Source of the DNA: Neobacillus cucumis
GTDB taxonomy: Bacteria > Bacillota > Bacilli > Bacillales_B > DSM-18226
NCBI RefSeq assembly: GCF_023715505.1
Contig: NZ_JAMBOH010000016.1
Location: 62,001-126,000 of the forward strand
Direction: 5' to 3'
DNA length: 64,000 nt
A program made the translations under genes and the position numbers. Numbering within the stretch: position 1 is the stretch's first letter; every line of letters begins with the position of its first letter. The notes under the pieces are model-generated. The model had not been told where the DNA came from and made no database searches. It worked only from the letters and a program-made list of their open reading frames with translations. Positions 43,424 through 53,260 of the stretch are shown here, piece after piece.

Positions 43424-45655
43424 TTACATTAATAGTGCAGCCTTTTCTATTTTCCCCCCGTACATATCATATAGTTTTAGAGCCATCATTAAATTGAATC
43501 TCACTTCTGCATCACTTAATTGAACATCTAAAAGGGATTCAATTCTTTCAAGACGATAGAGTAACGAACTACGGTGGATAAAAAGGTCCTCTGCTGTATT
43601 CTTTACATTTCCGTTATTTTGCAGAAATGTATGAAGCGTGTTGCATAAATCAGTATTCTTCCCTTCTGAATAAGAAAGTAACGGCCCCAACTGTTTCATT
43701 ACAAATAGGTCTACTGCCTTTGAATAATTTAAATGGTGTAGAATGGCATATGATCCGAGCTCGTCAAACAGTGAAAATCCTAAATGCTGTAAACGGCTGT
43801 TGACTATATTTAATGCCTGTATACCTTGCTGATAACTCAAATAATAATCAGAAAGGTTTGAAGTTTTTCCCCCAATCCCCATCCCAATTTTACAGCTAAT
43901 AGATGTTTCGTTGGCCCATTTTTTCAATTGATCGTAAAGGTCAAACCAAAACTTTTTCGAGATAGTAGTTTCATCTTTAATGGGAACGATTAAAATATTT
44001 TTCTCATCATGGTAGGCACATAAACTCTTTGGGTCTTTCTTTAAAAGATTTGATTTAATATTATCCCAGATAAGATTCTTTTTTGCATTTTGCTCCAAAA
44101 GATTGCTCCCCTTCAGTTCTCTATCTTCTAATGAAATTGACATCACAGCAATCTGATGACTTTGAAAAGGGTCCCACTGAAAAAGATTGGCATACTGGAG
44201 AATAGCCTCTTTATCATCAATTCTCTCTACCAACAATTTAGCGATAAAGCTATCCTTCGCTTGTTCTTTTGCATCTAGAACCAGCTTTTGTTTAATAAAT
44301 TGGATTGAACAAATATTTCTAGCAAGTTCAATGGTTAGGTGGTCGATTTCATCGATATATCCACTTGGTCTTCGTAAAGCTAAAAACCCGAGCAGACTTC
44401 CACCTCCATTGATCATCCAAAAGGAGTATAAATCGGACGTTTCGTTAGGAACTAGTATCGAAAAATAATCGTCCCCTTTTGAATAACTCTTTTCTCTAAT
44501 AGCAATTTCAAGAAACGCCTCAGGCAACTGTGTCCTATCTTCAGAATCATACATATCAACTGATATCGGCTGCATAAAACGATCAAATAAAATGACTGGG
44601 CTTTGAAAAAGGCTTGAAAGTTTATAGGTTATACCATCAAAATTCTCTACATCGACTGTTTCTTTTACTAGGGCTTGTTGATAATCTAATAGGTACTGAA
44701 GGCGGTTTTTCTGCTCTTTCTCATTGTTAAATAAACGAGCATTCTCGATAATAGCAGCAACGTGGTTGGATAATAACTCAAGCATCCGTTGATCATTTTC
44801 TGTAAAAACGACCTCCTTTTGGTTTTCAATGTGCAGGACACCAATTGTCTTTAAGTCAATGGTCAATGGGACCGTCAATTGCGAACCTCCTGGCTTCTCT
44901 AAAAACGGAAAATATTTATTTAACAAATAATTCTCTTCAATCATAATTTTATTAGGACCGATAAACTCACCGTAGGAAGGCGGCTGGTAAACAAAACAGT
45001 TTTTCTTTTCATCAAATAAATAAATGCAAGCAAAATCGGCATTGGTTCCTTTACCTGCCCTTAAGGTCAACTCAGCAATTTGCTGCTCGATTGGTGCATT
45101 GAGGGATAAATTCTTGCTGAGCCATTCGATACCCTCCATTTTGTTCAATTGTGATTTTTTCTCACGGGCCATCGCCATTGCAACAGCAATATCTTTACCG
45201 AATTCCTCAAAGTGGGTCTCCATATCAAGAAGTGGTACATAGTTTAAAAAACCAACAATACAGAAACCCAAATTGAAATCGTTATCATTTAATGGAACGG
45301 TGAACCAAGTTTTAACCTTAGCCTCTTTAAGTATATTTGACATTTGACATGCTTCAGGAGAATCAGCTCTTTCGTAGGTTAAACTCTGTTGGAGAAGTTT
45401 TGGGGAACAAGTATGTATTTCTATTGGGAAAGCTTCAGTCACTGCAGATTGATTGCCACTCCAAGCTTTTATGACATAGTGGCTTCCCTCATTTTGAATG
45501 ACACCTACAAAATCACAATATAATTCAGAACGGAATGCAGCTGTTAAATATTGAAGAACCTCTTCTTCGGTATCAAACTTAATAAGTTGTCTAGCTGTTG
45601 AACGTAAATGATTCTCCAATTTTTTCATTAATCGATCTTTGTTCATGTAAGGCAT
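43424..45655 (-). CDS. GAF-domain transcriptional regulator with PucR C-terminal helix-turn-helix
   Basis: 743 residues. The N-terminal half has two GAF-like sensor segments (about 15-160 and 180-320). A GGDEF-like CdaR/PucR middle region (about 520-630) precedes the C-terminal PucR HTH (about 690-740), with NNGNVKNTAEDLFIHRSSLLYRLERIESLL. Such proteins activate catabolic operons on binding small ligands. It lies between the beta-oxidation/gentisate operon and the Liv-type importer, both on the same strand, and is expected to control one or both. A second ATG at 45646 is also possible as start. Confidence 0.87.
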   Translation of the reverse strand: MPYMNKDRLMKKLENHLRSTARQLIKFDTEEEVLQYLTAAFRSELYCDFVGVIQNEGSHYVIKAWSGNQSAVTEAFPIEIHTCSPKLLQQSLTYERADSPEACQMSNILKEAKVKTWFTVPLNDNDFNLGFCIVGFLNYVPLLDMETHFEEFGKDIAVAMAMAREKKSQLNKMEGIEWLSKNLSLNAPIEQQIAELTLRAGKGTNADFACIYLFDEKKNCFVYQPPSYGEFIGPNKIMIEENYLLNKYFPFLEKPGGSQLTVPLTIDLKTIGVLHIENQKEVVFTENDQRMLELLSNHVAAIIENARLFNNEKEQKNRLQYLLDYQQALVKETVDVENFDGITYKLSSLFQSPVILFDRFMQPISVDMYDSEDRTQLPEAFLEIAIREKSYSKGDDYFSILVPNETSDLYSFWMINGGGSLLGFLALRRPSGYIDEIDHLTIELARNICSIQFIKQKLVLDAKEQAKDSFIAKLLVERIDDKEAILQYANLFQWDPFQSHQIAVMSISLEDRELKGSNLLEQNAKKNLIWDNIKSNLLKKDPKSLCAYHDEKNILIVPIKDETTISKKFWFDLYDQLKKWANETSISCKIGMGIGGKTSNLSDYYLSYQQGIQALNIVNSRLQHLGFSLFDELGSYAILHHLNYSKAVDLFVMKQLGPLLSYSEGKNTDLCNTLHTFLQNNGNVKNTAEDLFIHRSSLLYRLERIESLLDVQLSDAEVRFNLMMALKLYDMYGGKIEKAALLM

Positions 45656-45752
45656 AATCCTATCCCCTCATCCCAATTTCTTCTTACTTCTATCTTAATA
45701 TAATCATTAAATTTTGAAAAATATTAATTTTCATAACAATTAATAAAAAATT

Positions 45753-45782
45753 AAATCCCAAAGAGATTACTCCTCGGGATTT
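45753..45782 (-). terminator. Terminator of the Liv-type importer operon
   Basis: AAATCCC / GGGATTT with inner GAG/CTC pairing; the minus strand continues AATTTTTT. It is 5 bp past the LivF stop. Confidence 0.82.
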
Positions 45783-45787
45783 GAATT

Positions 45788-46516
45788 TCAGGCACTATTC
45801 GTTTTGATCCCAAGATATGCAGACATCACCTGGGGATTAGAACTAATTTCCTCTCGTGAACCAGAAAGAATGATTCTCCCTTGGTCTAACACATAGGCTC
45901 TGTCAGTCACTTGTAATGCTGCTTTTACATTTTGTTCTACTAAAATAACCATTGTTCCTAGCTCGTTTTTAATGATCATTAAAGTCTCTAGAATTTCATT
46001 TACTATTTTGGGTGCAAGACCCATAGATGGTTCATCTAGTAAAATAATTTTTGGGTTAGACATCAATCCTCTTCCAATGGCCAGCATTTGCTGCTCGCCG
46101 CCACTTAAATTACCGCCAAGATTATGCATATGCTTTTTTAGGCCCGGAAACATATCGAGAATTTTGGTTATATTCTCATTCGCATGTTTTTTCTCTTTAT
46201 AATATTTAGAGAACATACCTAGCATTAAATTTTCTTTAACGGAAAGACTAGAAAAAATTTGCCTCCCCTCAGGAACAAGACTTAGACCTTTTGCTACCAC
46301 TTTAAAGGCAGGTAAACCGCTAATCACTTCATTTTCGAGTGTCACCGTACCAGCGGTAGGACGATAAAGACCGGCCAACGTATTTAAGAGCGTACTTTTC
46401 CCAGCTCCATTGGCACCAATAATCGAAACAATCTCTCCCTTGTTAACCTTAATATCGATATCATCAAGAATTTGGATTCTACCAATATGGGTGCAAAGCC
46501 CTTTGACCTTTAGCAT
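45788..46516 (-). CDS. LivF-type branched-chain/aromatic acid ABC transporter ATPase
   Basis: 242 residues. Walker A GANGAGKST, signature LSGGEQQMLAIGRG, Walker B ILLDEPSMGLAP, and the H-loop-equivalent VEQNVKAAL. It is one of two ATPases energising a HAAT-family importer. Its ATG overlaps the LivG stop by one base (TAATG). The substrate is not necessarily an amino acid; clustering with aromatic catabolism suggests an aromatic acid. Confidence 0.93.
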   Translation of the reverse strand: MLKVKGLCTHIGRIQILDDIDIKVNKGEIVSIIGANGAGKSTLLNTLAGLYRPTAGTVTLENEVISGLPAFKVVAKGLSLVPEGRQIFSSLSVKENLMLGMFSKYYKEKKHANENITKILDMFPGLKKHMHNLGGNLSGGEQQMLAIGRGLMSNPKIILLDEPSMGLAPKIVNEILETLMIIKNELGTMVILVEQNVKAALQVTDRAYVLDQGRIILSGSREEISSNPQVMSAYLGIKTNSA

Positions 46517-47283
46517 TAAACAACCTCCTCACCTAAATAAGCAGCAATTACTTTCTCATTTTGCTGAATTTCTTCCGGCGTTCCTTCCGCAATTTTTTTC
46601 CCAAAGTCCAGAACAACAATCCGGTCCGCCAACTCCATTACGGTAGCCATTTTATGTTCAACAAACAAGAAGGAGTGCCCCTTCATTTTTAAGTCTTGGA
46701 TATATCCTGCCATACGATTGGTTTCGGAATCATTTAAGCCAGCCATCGGTTCGTCTAACATAATTAAATTAGGATCATAGACAATCGCTCTGGCAAATTC
46801 CAACTGTTTTTGCAGTCCATAAGATAATTGCCCGGCCTTTTCATACATTAAATCTTCTAACTCTACTAATTTAATTACCTCTAAGGCTAATTCGTATGCA
46901 ATTTTTTCATCTTTTATAATACGAGGCATACGGAAAGCTGCATTTAGAACATTGGTCTTTAATTTAACGTGCGCCCCCATCATGACGTTTTCGAGAACTG
47001 TCATATTATCAAATATCTGCAGATTCTGGAATGTTCGTGACATACCTAATTGGGCTAACTGCGGAATCTTCTTACCTGTTAACTTGTTACCTTTAAAAAA
47101 TACCTCTCCAGTAGTCGGTGGTAGAAAACAGGAAATCATATTAAATAGTGTTGTTTTACCCGCTCCGTTTGGTCCGATTACCGCTACAATTTCTCCTTCT
47201 CCAACCTCAAAACTGACATCTGAAACGGCTGTAACACCACCAAATTGTTTGGTTAAACCCTGTACCACTAATAAATTTTCCAT
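46516..47283 (-). CDS. LivG-type ABC transporter ATPase
   Basis: 255 residues. Walker A GPNGAGKTT, signature LSYGLQKQLEFARA, Walker B LIMLDEPMAGL, and H-loop VEHKMATVM. The C-terminal AEGTPEEIQQNEKVIAAYLGE is typical of LivG. It pairs with the LivF-type protein. It begins 1 bp after the LivM stop. Confidence 0.93.
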   Translation of the reverse strand: MENLLVVQGLTKQFGGVTAVSDVSFEVGEGEIVAVIGPNGAGKTTLFNMISCFLPPTTGEVFFKGNKLTGKKIPQLAQLGMSRTFQNLQIFDNMTVLENVMMGAHVKLKTNVLNAAFRMPRIIKDEKIAYELALEVIKLVELEDLMYEKAGQLSYGLQKQLEFARAIVYDPNLIMLDEPMAGLNDSETNRMAGYIQDLKMKGHSFLFVEHKMATVMELADRIVVLDFGKKIAEGTPEEIQQNEKVIAAYLGEEVV

Positions 47284-47284
47284 T

Positions 47285-48322
47285 TCATACTCCTTTTTCA
47301 GTAATCATCTCTTTGTGATCCTTTGCAGCTAAATGCTTTTTACTTTCAAATCTTTTAAAGAACTGCGAGAAAACTGGCATTAGTCCTTTTGGTACATACA
47401 TCATAATTAAGATAATAATTAAACCGTAAACAACAATCTCTACTTCACCGCTAATCCCAAAATAAGTATGACCAACAAAGCGGATCATTTCATTTAAGAA
47501 CATAATAATCGTAGTCCCCAAGATAGCTCCCCAAATAGAGCTCGCTCCTCCAACCATTACCATGATTAAAAACAAAATAGATTTGGTGATATAAAATGTA
47601 GGCGGAGCAACAAAGGTAATATAATGGGCATAAATACTACCGGCCAGTGAAGCGAAGGCTGCACTTAACGCAAAAATAGCTACTTTGTATTTAGAAACTT
47701 GAACTCCGAGTGTCTCAGTTGCAATTTCACTATCATGAATACTCCTTAAAACTCTGCCAACATGCGAACGAACAATATTTAATGATAATAATAGAATGAC
47801 GAAGGCGGCTGCCCAAACAAAGTAGTAGAAATAGACTTTGTCTATTAGAGGAATGCCAAATACCGATAGAGTTGGAATGCCAACTAAACCGGCTGCTCCA
47901 CCTGTCCAGTGATCCAGACCCAAAATCAAAATATAGAATATAATATTAATGCCAAGAGTGGCGAGGGCAAGAAAATGTCCTTTCAGCTTTAAAATAGGAA
48001 TGCCAATAACGTAAGCAATCAAAAAGGTGGCCCCCATCCCAATGACAATAGCAAGCCAAGGGGAAATTTGATAATGAGTAGTGAGCACTCCTGAAGTATA
48101 GGCGCCAATCCCGAAGAAGGCCGCATGGCCAAGGGAAATTTGTCCTGCATAACCAATCAATAGACATAAGCCAAAAGAAACGATCGAATAAATGCCTATT
48201 AATATTAAAATTGTAAATATATAAGGTGAGTTCACCATTAATGGCAAAACCAACACTAGCGTAATCATGAAAATCAACGGTTTCAAACGACTGCCATACA
48301 AAACGTTTTCCAATTTCGACAT
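47285..48322 (-). CDS. LivM-type ABC transporter permease
   Basis: 345 residues with about nine membrane segments. The motif GYAGQISLGHAAFFGIGAY and later GGASSIWGAILGT mark the LivM branch. It forms the membrane channel with LivH. GGAGG lies upstream of the ATG. Gap to LivH 15 bp. Confidence 0.93.
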   Translation of the reverse strand: MSKLENVLYGSRLKPLIFMITLVLVLPLMVNSPYIFTILILIGIYSIVSFGLCLLIGYAGQISLGHAAFFGIGAYTSGVLTTHYQISPWLAIVIGMGATFLIAYVIGIPILKLKGHFLALATLGINIIFYILILGLDHWTGGAAGLVGIPTLSVFGIPLIDKVYFYYFVWAAAFVILLLSLNIVRSHVGRVLRSIHDSEIATETLGVQVSKYKVAIFALSAAFASLAGSIYAHYITFVAPPTFYITKSILFLIMVMVGGASSIWGAILGTTIIMFLNEMIRFVGHTYFGISGEVEIVVYGLIIILIMMYVPKGLMPVFSQFFKRFESKKHLAAKDHKEMITEKGV

Positions 48323-48337
48323 CTATATACCTCCCTA

Positions 48338-49210
48338 CTAAACTCTTTCACCAGAAGCTCTAGCAAAAATCCCATTCGGTTTTAAAAATAAAACGAGGAT
48401 TAAAACGGTAAACGTAATCGCATCGCTATAAAAGGTGGATACAAATGCACCTGAAAAAGTTTCTAATAATCCAACGATTAATGCTCCCGCTACAGCACCT
48501 GGAATACTATGCATTCCACCGATTACCATCCCGACAAATCCTTTTACTCCTATAAGAAAGCCCATTTCATAAGTGGCATCGGTAATAGGGGCAATCATAA
48601 TCCCGGCAATCGCCCCTAAGGCTGCAGCCAAGGTAAAGGCAAGGGCAGACATCGTACTCGTATTAATTCCCATGAGTTTTGCAGCACGAGGATTCTTTTC
48701 ACTCGCTCGTAAGGCGGATCCGATATAAGTCTTTTCAAAAAATACATATAAAGCCGCTAATAGAATAAACAAAACAATAAAGATGAAAATACTTTGAGGA
48801 TTAATGACAGCGCCCATAAATTGAATGGGCTTTGCCTGAATAATCGGAGCGAGCTGTTTAGGATTAGAGCCCCAAACGATTAGACCCAATCCTTTTAAAA
48901 ATGTAGATAATCCAATCGTAATAATAATTAAAATGATGACGGACTTATTTCGCGCATGAAGAATCGCCGTTCTTTCGACAATAAACCCGATTACAGCCGT
49001 TATAAGAATGGCTAATAATATGGAAGCAAACATAGGTAAACCTGTATTAACCAACGTAATACAAGTCAACGCCCCGATCATGGCAAATTCACCTTGAGCA
49101 AAATTTAAGATTCCAGTAATGTTATAGATAGTCACAAATCCAATTGCCAGCAGTGCATAAATACTTCCAACGGTTAAACCCGTTACAAGATATTGCATGA
49201 GTAAATCCAT
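48338..49210 (-). CDS. LivH-type ABC transporter permease
   Basis: 290 residues, about eight membrane segments, with ITGILNFAQGEFAMIGAL near the start and GVKGFVGMVIGGMHSIPGAVAGALIVGLLE near the end, both LivH hallmarks. It follows the binding-protein gene after a 103-bp gap with a strong hairpin, which probably lowers its expression relative to the binding protein. Confidence 0.93.
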   Translation of the reverse strand: MDLLMQYLVTGLTVGSIYALLAIGFVTIYNITGILNFAQGEFAMIGALTCITLVNTGLPMFASILLAILITAVIGFIVERTAILHARNKSVIILIIITIGLSTFLKGLGLIVWGSNPKQLAPIIQAKPIQFMGAVINPQSIFIFIVLFILLAALYVFFEKTYIGSALRASEKNPRAAKLMGINTSTMSALAFTLAAALGAIAGIMIAPITDATYEMGFLIGVKGFVGMVIGGMHSIPGAVAGALIVGLLETFSGAFVSTFYSDAITFTVLILVLFLKPNGIFARASGERV

Positions 49211-49231
49211 CGCCGAACTCCTTCCATAATA

Positions 49232-49263
49232 TCAATGGCAGAAACCTAAGATTCTGCCATTGA
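49232..49263 (-). other. Intercistronic hairpin between binding protein and LivH
   Basis: TCAATGGCAGAA / TTCTGCCATTGA, a 12-bp perfect stem with an 8-base loop. The minus-strand tail is weak in T. This position is typical of partial terminators that make the binding protein more abundant than the membrane parts. Confidence 0.7.
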
Positions 49264-49313
49264 TTTTTTACTATTCGTAAGATAATCATTTTTGTCGTAA
49301 ATTTATCATGTCC

Positions 49314-50474
49314 TTACTCTTCAAACTTCCATTGATTGTTCTCAATCCCGAGAACTGCAAAACCATCTTCATACGGACCTATATAATCAGACTGTAATTC
49401 AAATGTACCGGTTAAACCTTCATATTTTCCTGCTTTCTTTTTCAAGTAAGTTTGGATATCCTTAGAAGTGATATTTCCGGCTTTAATTGCCTCAAAAATT
49501 AAATTGAATCCGTCGGCAGCATGGGCAGTAAAGTTATCAGGGTCACTCATGAACATAGCTCGATAGTCTTCACGGAATTTCTTTAAACGCTCTTTCTGCT
49601 CTCCAGCTGTTAATTGGTCGACAACACTTAATTTGCTTCCAATAACATAAAGATTTTCATTGTTATCTTTTACTTGATTTAAGAAGCCTTGATTTGCAGA
49701 AGCAGACGATTGAATCATTGGAATATCAAAACCTAATGATTTAAAGTTGCGGGCAACAATTCCAGCACCAGGTGTTCTTGACCAAACTATCACTGCCTGT
49801 GGATTTTTCTTCCGAATATTGGTTAATTGAACAGTCATATCTGTAGCAGTAGCATCGAATTCTTCATGTGCCACGATGTCAATGTTGTTTTCTTTTGCTA
49901 CCTTTTCGAAAGACGGAAGGCCATCCACACCAAATCCATCGCGGGCATTAATCCATGCTACTTTCGATATGTTATGTTTCTTTAAAAATTTTAAAATTAG
50001 ATTCGCATTGGTTAAGTTGCTAGGAGCCATTTGGAAGATCCCCTTAGCATCAGGCTTTACTGGTGCCACCGTCATTAATGGTATTCCTGCAGCCGTAATC
50101 TTAGGTAAGATCGCCATGGATGTACTAGCTTGAGTTGCCCCCACTACAGCGACAACCCCGTCTGAAATCAGCTTATCAGCTGCGACCACGGCTTTCGTAT
50201 CGTCTGTTTCATAATCTTGCATGACAATTTCGATCTTCTTTCCTTTAATTTTGCCTTGATCATCTAATTGTTTCTGAAGCAGTTTTACTAGATTTACTTG
50301 TGTTTTTCCTAAAGTGGATGCCGGGCCAGTTTCAGCAAAAATAGCACCTATTTTAATGACATTCCCATTGCTTGCCCCGTTTCCTCCTGTACTTTCTGCA
50401 TTACAGGCTGATAATACAAATAATAGAACTACAATTAAGGCCATTGCACTATACTTCTTTAGAAACTTATTCAT
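49314..50474 (-). CDS. LivK-type substrate-binding lipoprotein
   Basis: 386 residues. A lipoprotein signal ends LLFVLSACNAES (Cys near 24). It has the periplasmic-binding fold of HAAT importers: KIGAIFAETGPASTLGKTQVN, VVAVVGATQASTSMAILP, and a C-lobe with HAADGFNLIFEAIKAGN. First gene of the operon. ATG follows AGGGGG. Ligand is unknown; phenylpropanoid- and benzoate-binding members exist in this family, which fits the surroundings. Confidence 0.9.
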   Translation of the reverse strand: MNKFLKKYSAMALIVVLLFVLSACNAESTGGNGASNGNVIKIGAIFAETGPASTLGKTQVNLVKLLQKQLDDQGKIKGKKIEIVMQDYETDDTKAVVAADKLISDGVVAVVGATQASTSMAILPKITAAGIPLMTVAPVKPDAKGIFQMAPSNLTNANLILKFLKKHNISKVAWINARDGFGVDGLPSFEKVAKENNIDIVAHEEFDATATDMTVQLTNIRKKNPQAVIVWSRTPGAGIVARNFKSLGFDIPMIQSSASANQGFLNQVKDNNENLYVIGSKLSVVDQLTAGEQKERLKKFREDYRAMFMSDPDNFTAHAADGFNLIFEAIKAGNITSKDIQTYLKKKAGKYEGLTGTFELQSDYIGPYEDGFAVLGIENNQWKFEE

Positions 50475-50583
50475 AATAATGCCCCCTTCTTTTAATAGAA
50501 ATGAGAATCTCTTATACAGGACTATTTATGTATAATCCTTGAAGGTTTCAAGCAATTTGATCTCTCAATTATTCACCTCCATT

Positions 50584-50597
50584 TGTAATCGCTTCCA
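50584..50597. promoter_or_regulatory. cre-like site upstream of the Liv-type operon
   Basis: TGTAATCGCTTCCA has one mismatch to TGWAANCGNTNWCA, about 110 bp before the binding-protein start. The 395-bp gap between the binding-protein gene and the response-regulator gene also holds CTTGAA-GGT-TTCAAG (50539-50553), a GGAGGTG followed by a six-codon ORF (50548-50568, minus), and a terminator (50806-50843). I see no further gene in it. Confidence 0.55.
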
Positions 50598-50805
50598 TTT
50601 GGCACCTAGCCAAATAGTTTCATTAGTAAAAAAACACAATTAAAACTTTTAAGAATGTCCTGAATTTTGTACCTTCATTATAGTTGATAGAAAATGGAAA
50701 AAATACCTACATAATACACTAAAAGGCTGTTTGAAATTCCTTAAAAATGTGGAATAACTTAAGTATCTATAGGTCACTTAGCTTATAAGCTCTCGTTAAA
50801 AACAA

Positions 50806-50843
50806 AAATCCAGACTCTTGGAATACTCCTTGAATCTGGATTT
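50806..50843 (-). terminator. Terminator of the two-component operon
   Basis: AAATCCAGA / TCTGGATTT around a loop with inner CAAGGAGTATTCCAAG-type pairing; the minus strand continues TTTGTTTTT. 27 bp past the response-regulator stop. Confidence 0.85.
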
Positions 50844-50869
50844 AATCAAAACAATAAATCTATAATAAG

Positions 50870-51601
50870 TTACTCAGCTAGCTTATTAATCATATTATCT
50901 ACTAGAATATAAACCCGTTCCGGCCGCCCAACTGTGCCATAAGACAAATCTGCTTCTATTTTTTCAATCGATACTAGATGTTCCAAATATCTTCTTGCGG
51001 TTGTACGACTAACACCTACCTCTTTGGCAACCGTTTCTGCTGTAAGTCCAGTTTTAACTTTCCCTAGAACTTCGATTACTTTTTCAAGGGTGAGAGGGTC
51101 AATACCCTTCGGAAGGTAAGCCCTTTCATTATTAATGCTGTCGTTTTCTTTCCATAAGAGCTTGTCAACCTCCTGCTGTGAAACATGAGAATTTTCTTTG
51201 CTTAATTTTAATAGATTCTCACGGTACTCCTTATATCTTTGTAAGGATTGTTTAAACCGGTCAAAAATGACTGGTTTTATAATGTAATCAAATACACCTA
51301 ACCGAATCGCCGCTTGGACTTTATCAATCTCCTTTGCAGCGGTAATCATGATGACATCTATTTGTTTTGTAAGAATCTTTGTTTCTTTTAATAACTCTAA
51401 CCCGTTCATATCAGGAAAATAGACATCAAGAAGAATTAAATCCGGCTGTAATATTTCGATTAACGTTTTTGCCTCAACATAGCTCGCTGCAATGCCAACT
51501 GCTTGAAAGCCATCGATTAGGTCTAGAAATCGTTTCTGAATTTCTGCAATCCTTAAATCATCTTCAACAATTAATACTTCGATATCTCTGTTCCCCTTCA
51601 T
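50870..51601 (-). CDS. CitT/DctR-family response regulator
   Basis: 243 residues. The receiver domain has acidic VEDD (13-16 region), phospho-acceptor D59 (LILLDVYFPDMNG) and the conserved Lys in IIKPVIF. The C-terminal DNA-binding part (about 170-235) includes TAETVAKEVGVSRTTARRYLEHL. This arrangement belongs to regulators of citrate, malate and fumarate uptake. It overlaps the kinase gene by 38 bp. ATG follows AGGGGGT. The likely target is the adjacent tctCBA operon. Confidence 0.9.
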   Translation of the reverse strand: MKGNRDIEVLIVEDDLRIAEIQKRFLDLIDGFQAVGIAASYVEAKTLIEILQPDLILLDVYFPDMNGLELLKETKILTKQIDVIMITAAKEIDKVQAAIRLGVFDYIIKPVIFDRFKQSLQRYKEYRENLLKLSKENSHVSQQEVDKLLWKENDSINNERAYLPKGIDPLTLEKVIEVLGKVKTGLTAETVAKEVGVSRTTARRYLEHLVSIEKIEADLSYGTVGRPERVYILVDNMINKLAE

Positions 51602-53189
51602 TTAACGACCCCCTGCTTTTTGGTATCGCCACTGTAAAAATCGTTCCTTTCCCCATTGTTGAAGAAAAGGTTAGATAGCCGCCTAAGTCGTGGATTGCTT
51701 TTTGTGCCAAGCTAAGCCCTATACCGGAATTACTGCTTGTCTTTTTGGTCGAAAAACCAGGCTTAAATATATGGTCCTGAACCCGAGACTCCATTCCAAC
51801 TCCATTATCTTCCACTTCAATAATCAGTTCTTTTCCAAGATCCGTTAAAAAAAGTGAGACTCTTTTTTCATCCTTTTGACACTCTCTAACTGCCTCAAAG
51901 GCATTGTTAACAAGATTACCAATAATGGTGACTAACATGTCTCTATTAATCTCAGCCGGAACATCTTTAAAACTGCTGCCTCGATCAATGGTAAGATCTA
52001 TTTTCAGTTCACTTGCAAGGCTTACCTTTCCTAAGATAAAACCAGCAATAATCGGATCGGGTATCTCTTTCATTAAAAATTGAATGAAACCTTGCGCGAC
52101 ATCCACTTCCCTTGAAATAAAATCAATCGCTTCTTTATAGGACCCAAGCTGAATGAGGCCAAGCAGCGTATAAAGCCGGTTCGAGTATTCATGTGTTTGC
52201 GCCCGCAGCCCCTCCGCATAGGCTTTAATATGTGATAATTCTTTGAGTAAATTAGCAAGCTCTGACTTATTCCGAAAGCTCGCGACCGCCCCAATTACTT
52301 CACTTTTCTTATTAAAAATTGGAATCCGGTTGGCCAAATAAATATCCCCGTTAATGATAATTTCTTGATCATACTCTGCCTTACCTGATTTAACCACTTC
52401 ATATAATTGTGTATTTTCAAGCACTGTTTCAATTCTTTTACCTCGTAAAAGAACATCATTCGGGACACCTAAAATAGAATGTGCCGTTTCATTTACGACT
52501 GTAATACGACTATCCGTATCTATTGCTATGATTCCTTCATGAATAGACTCAAGAATCGCATGTTTTTCCTGGTACATCCAGGCAATCTCTTTCGGTTCTA
52601 GTCCAAAAATGGCCCTTTTGATATTGAGCGAGATTAGTATCGCAGCAAAAAGACTCCCCGCCAAAATGATTAGAGTAGCCACAAAAATTTTCTGTTGTAA
52701 TTTCGAAACCTCTCGTTGAATGTCTGTTTGGAGATAACCAACGGAAACCACTCCGATTACTTTCCCCCCACTAAAAATAGGAGCCTTTCCTCTCAATGAA
52801 GGACCAAGTGTGCCCGTCGACTCTGTGATGACTGACTCTCCTTTAAACACCATCCCATTATCACCGCCGACCATTTTTTGACCGATTCTATCTGGATTCG
52901 GGTGGGAATAACGAACTTCGTTCCGGTTACCAACCACAATAAATTCGGCACCTACCTGCTTTCTAATGTTTTCGGCAATCGGTTGAATGTGTGCGGAAGG
53001 ATGGTCTAAAGTAAATGCAGCCTGGATATCTGGCATATTTGCGATGGTTTGCGCGACGGATAAGGCTTTCGTACCAATTTCATGTTTAAGATTGGATTCC
53101 ATAATTTGCTTAAACGTAAATTCAATGATTGCCCCCATAATAATAATTAAAATAGATATTCCAAGCATTAATTTCGTATGTAAACGCAT
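51564..53189 (-). CDS. CitA/DcuS-family sensor histidine kinase
   Basis: 541 residues. Membrane segment 1 (about 8-28) is followed by an extracytoplasmic single-Cache/PASC sensor (about 35-170, with KGESVITESTGTLGPSLRGKAPIF), membrane segment 2 (about 172-192) and a cytoplasmic PAS domain (about 215-320). The SpoOB-type phospho-acceptor region LRAQTHEYSNRLYTLLGLIQLG and an HATPase domain (GNLVNNAFEAV, EDNGVGM, GIGLSLAQKAI) complete it. This is the architecture of di- and tricarboxylate sensors. It follows the tct operon on the same strand after a terminator. Confidence 0.92.
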   Translation of the reverse strand: MRLHTKLMLGISILIIIMGAIIEFTFKQIMESNLKHEIGTKALSVAQTIANMPDIQAAFTLDHPSAHIQPIAENIRKQVGAEFIVVGNRNEVRYSHPNPDRIGQKMVGGDNGMVFKGESVITESTGTLGPSLRGKAPIFSGGKVIGVVSVGYLQTDIQREVSKLQQKIFVATLIILAGSLFAAILISLNIKRAIFGLEPKEIAWMYQEKHAILESIHEGIIAIDTDSRITVVNETAHSILGVPNDVLLRGKRIETVLENTQLYEVVKSGKAEYDQEIIINGDIYLANRIPIFNKKSEVIGAVASFRNKSELANLLKELSHIKAYAEGLRAQTHEYSNRLYTLLGLIQLGSYKEAIDFISREVDVAQGFIQFLMKEIPDPIIAGFILGKVSLASELKIDLTIDRGSSFKDVPAEINRDMLVTIIGNLVNNAFEAVRECQKDEKRVSLFLTDLGKELIIEVEDNGVGMESRVQDHIFKPGFSTKKTSSNSGIGLSLAQKAIHDLGGYLTFSSTMGKGTIFTVAIPKSRGSLNEGEQRYRSINC

Positions 53190-53217
53190 GCAAACACCTC
53201 TATTTCTATTATATTAA

Positions 53218-53244
53218 AAAAACTCCTTATTAAAAGGAGTTTTT
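53218..53244 (-). terminator. Terminator of the tctCBA operon
   Basis: AAAAACTCCTT / AAGGAGTTTTT with a 5-base loop, followed on the minus strand by more T. It lies in the 71-bp gap between tctA and the kinase gene, so the kinase may rely on readthrough or a promoter within this short gap. Confidence 0.88.
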
Positions 53245-53260
53245 AAACTATTTGAAAAAT

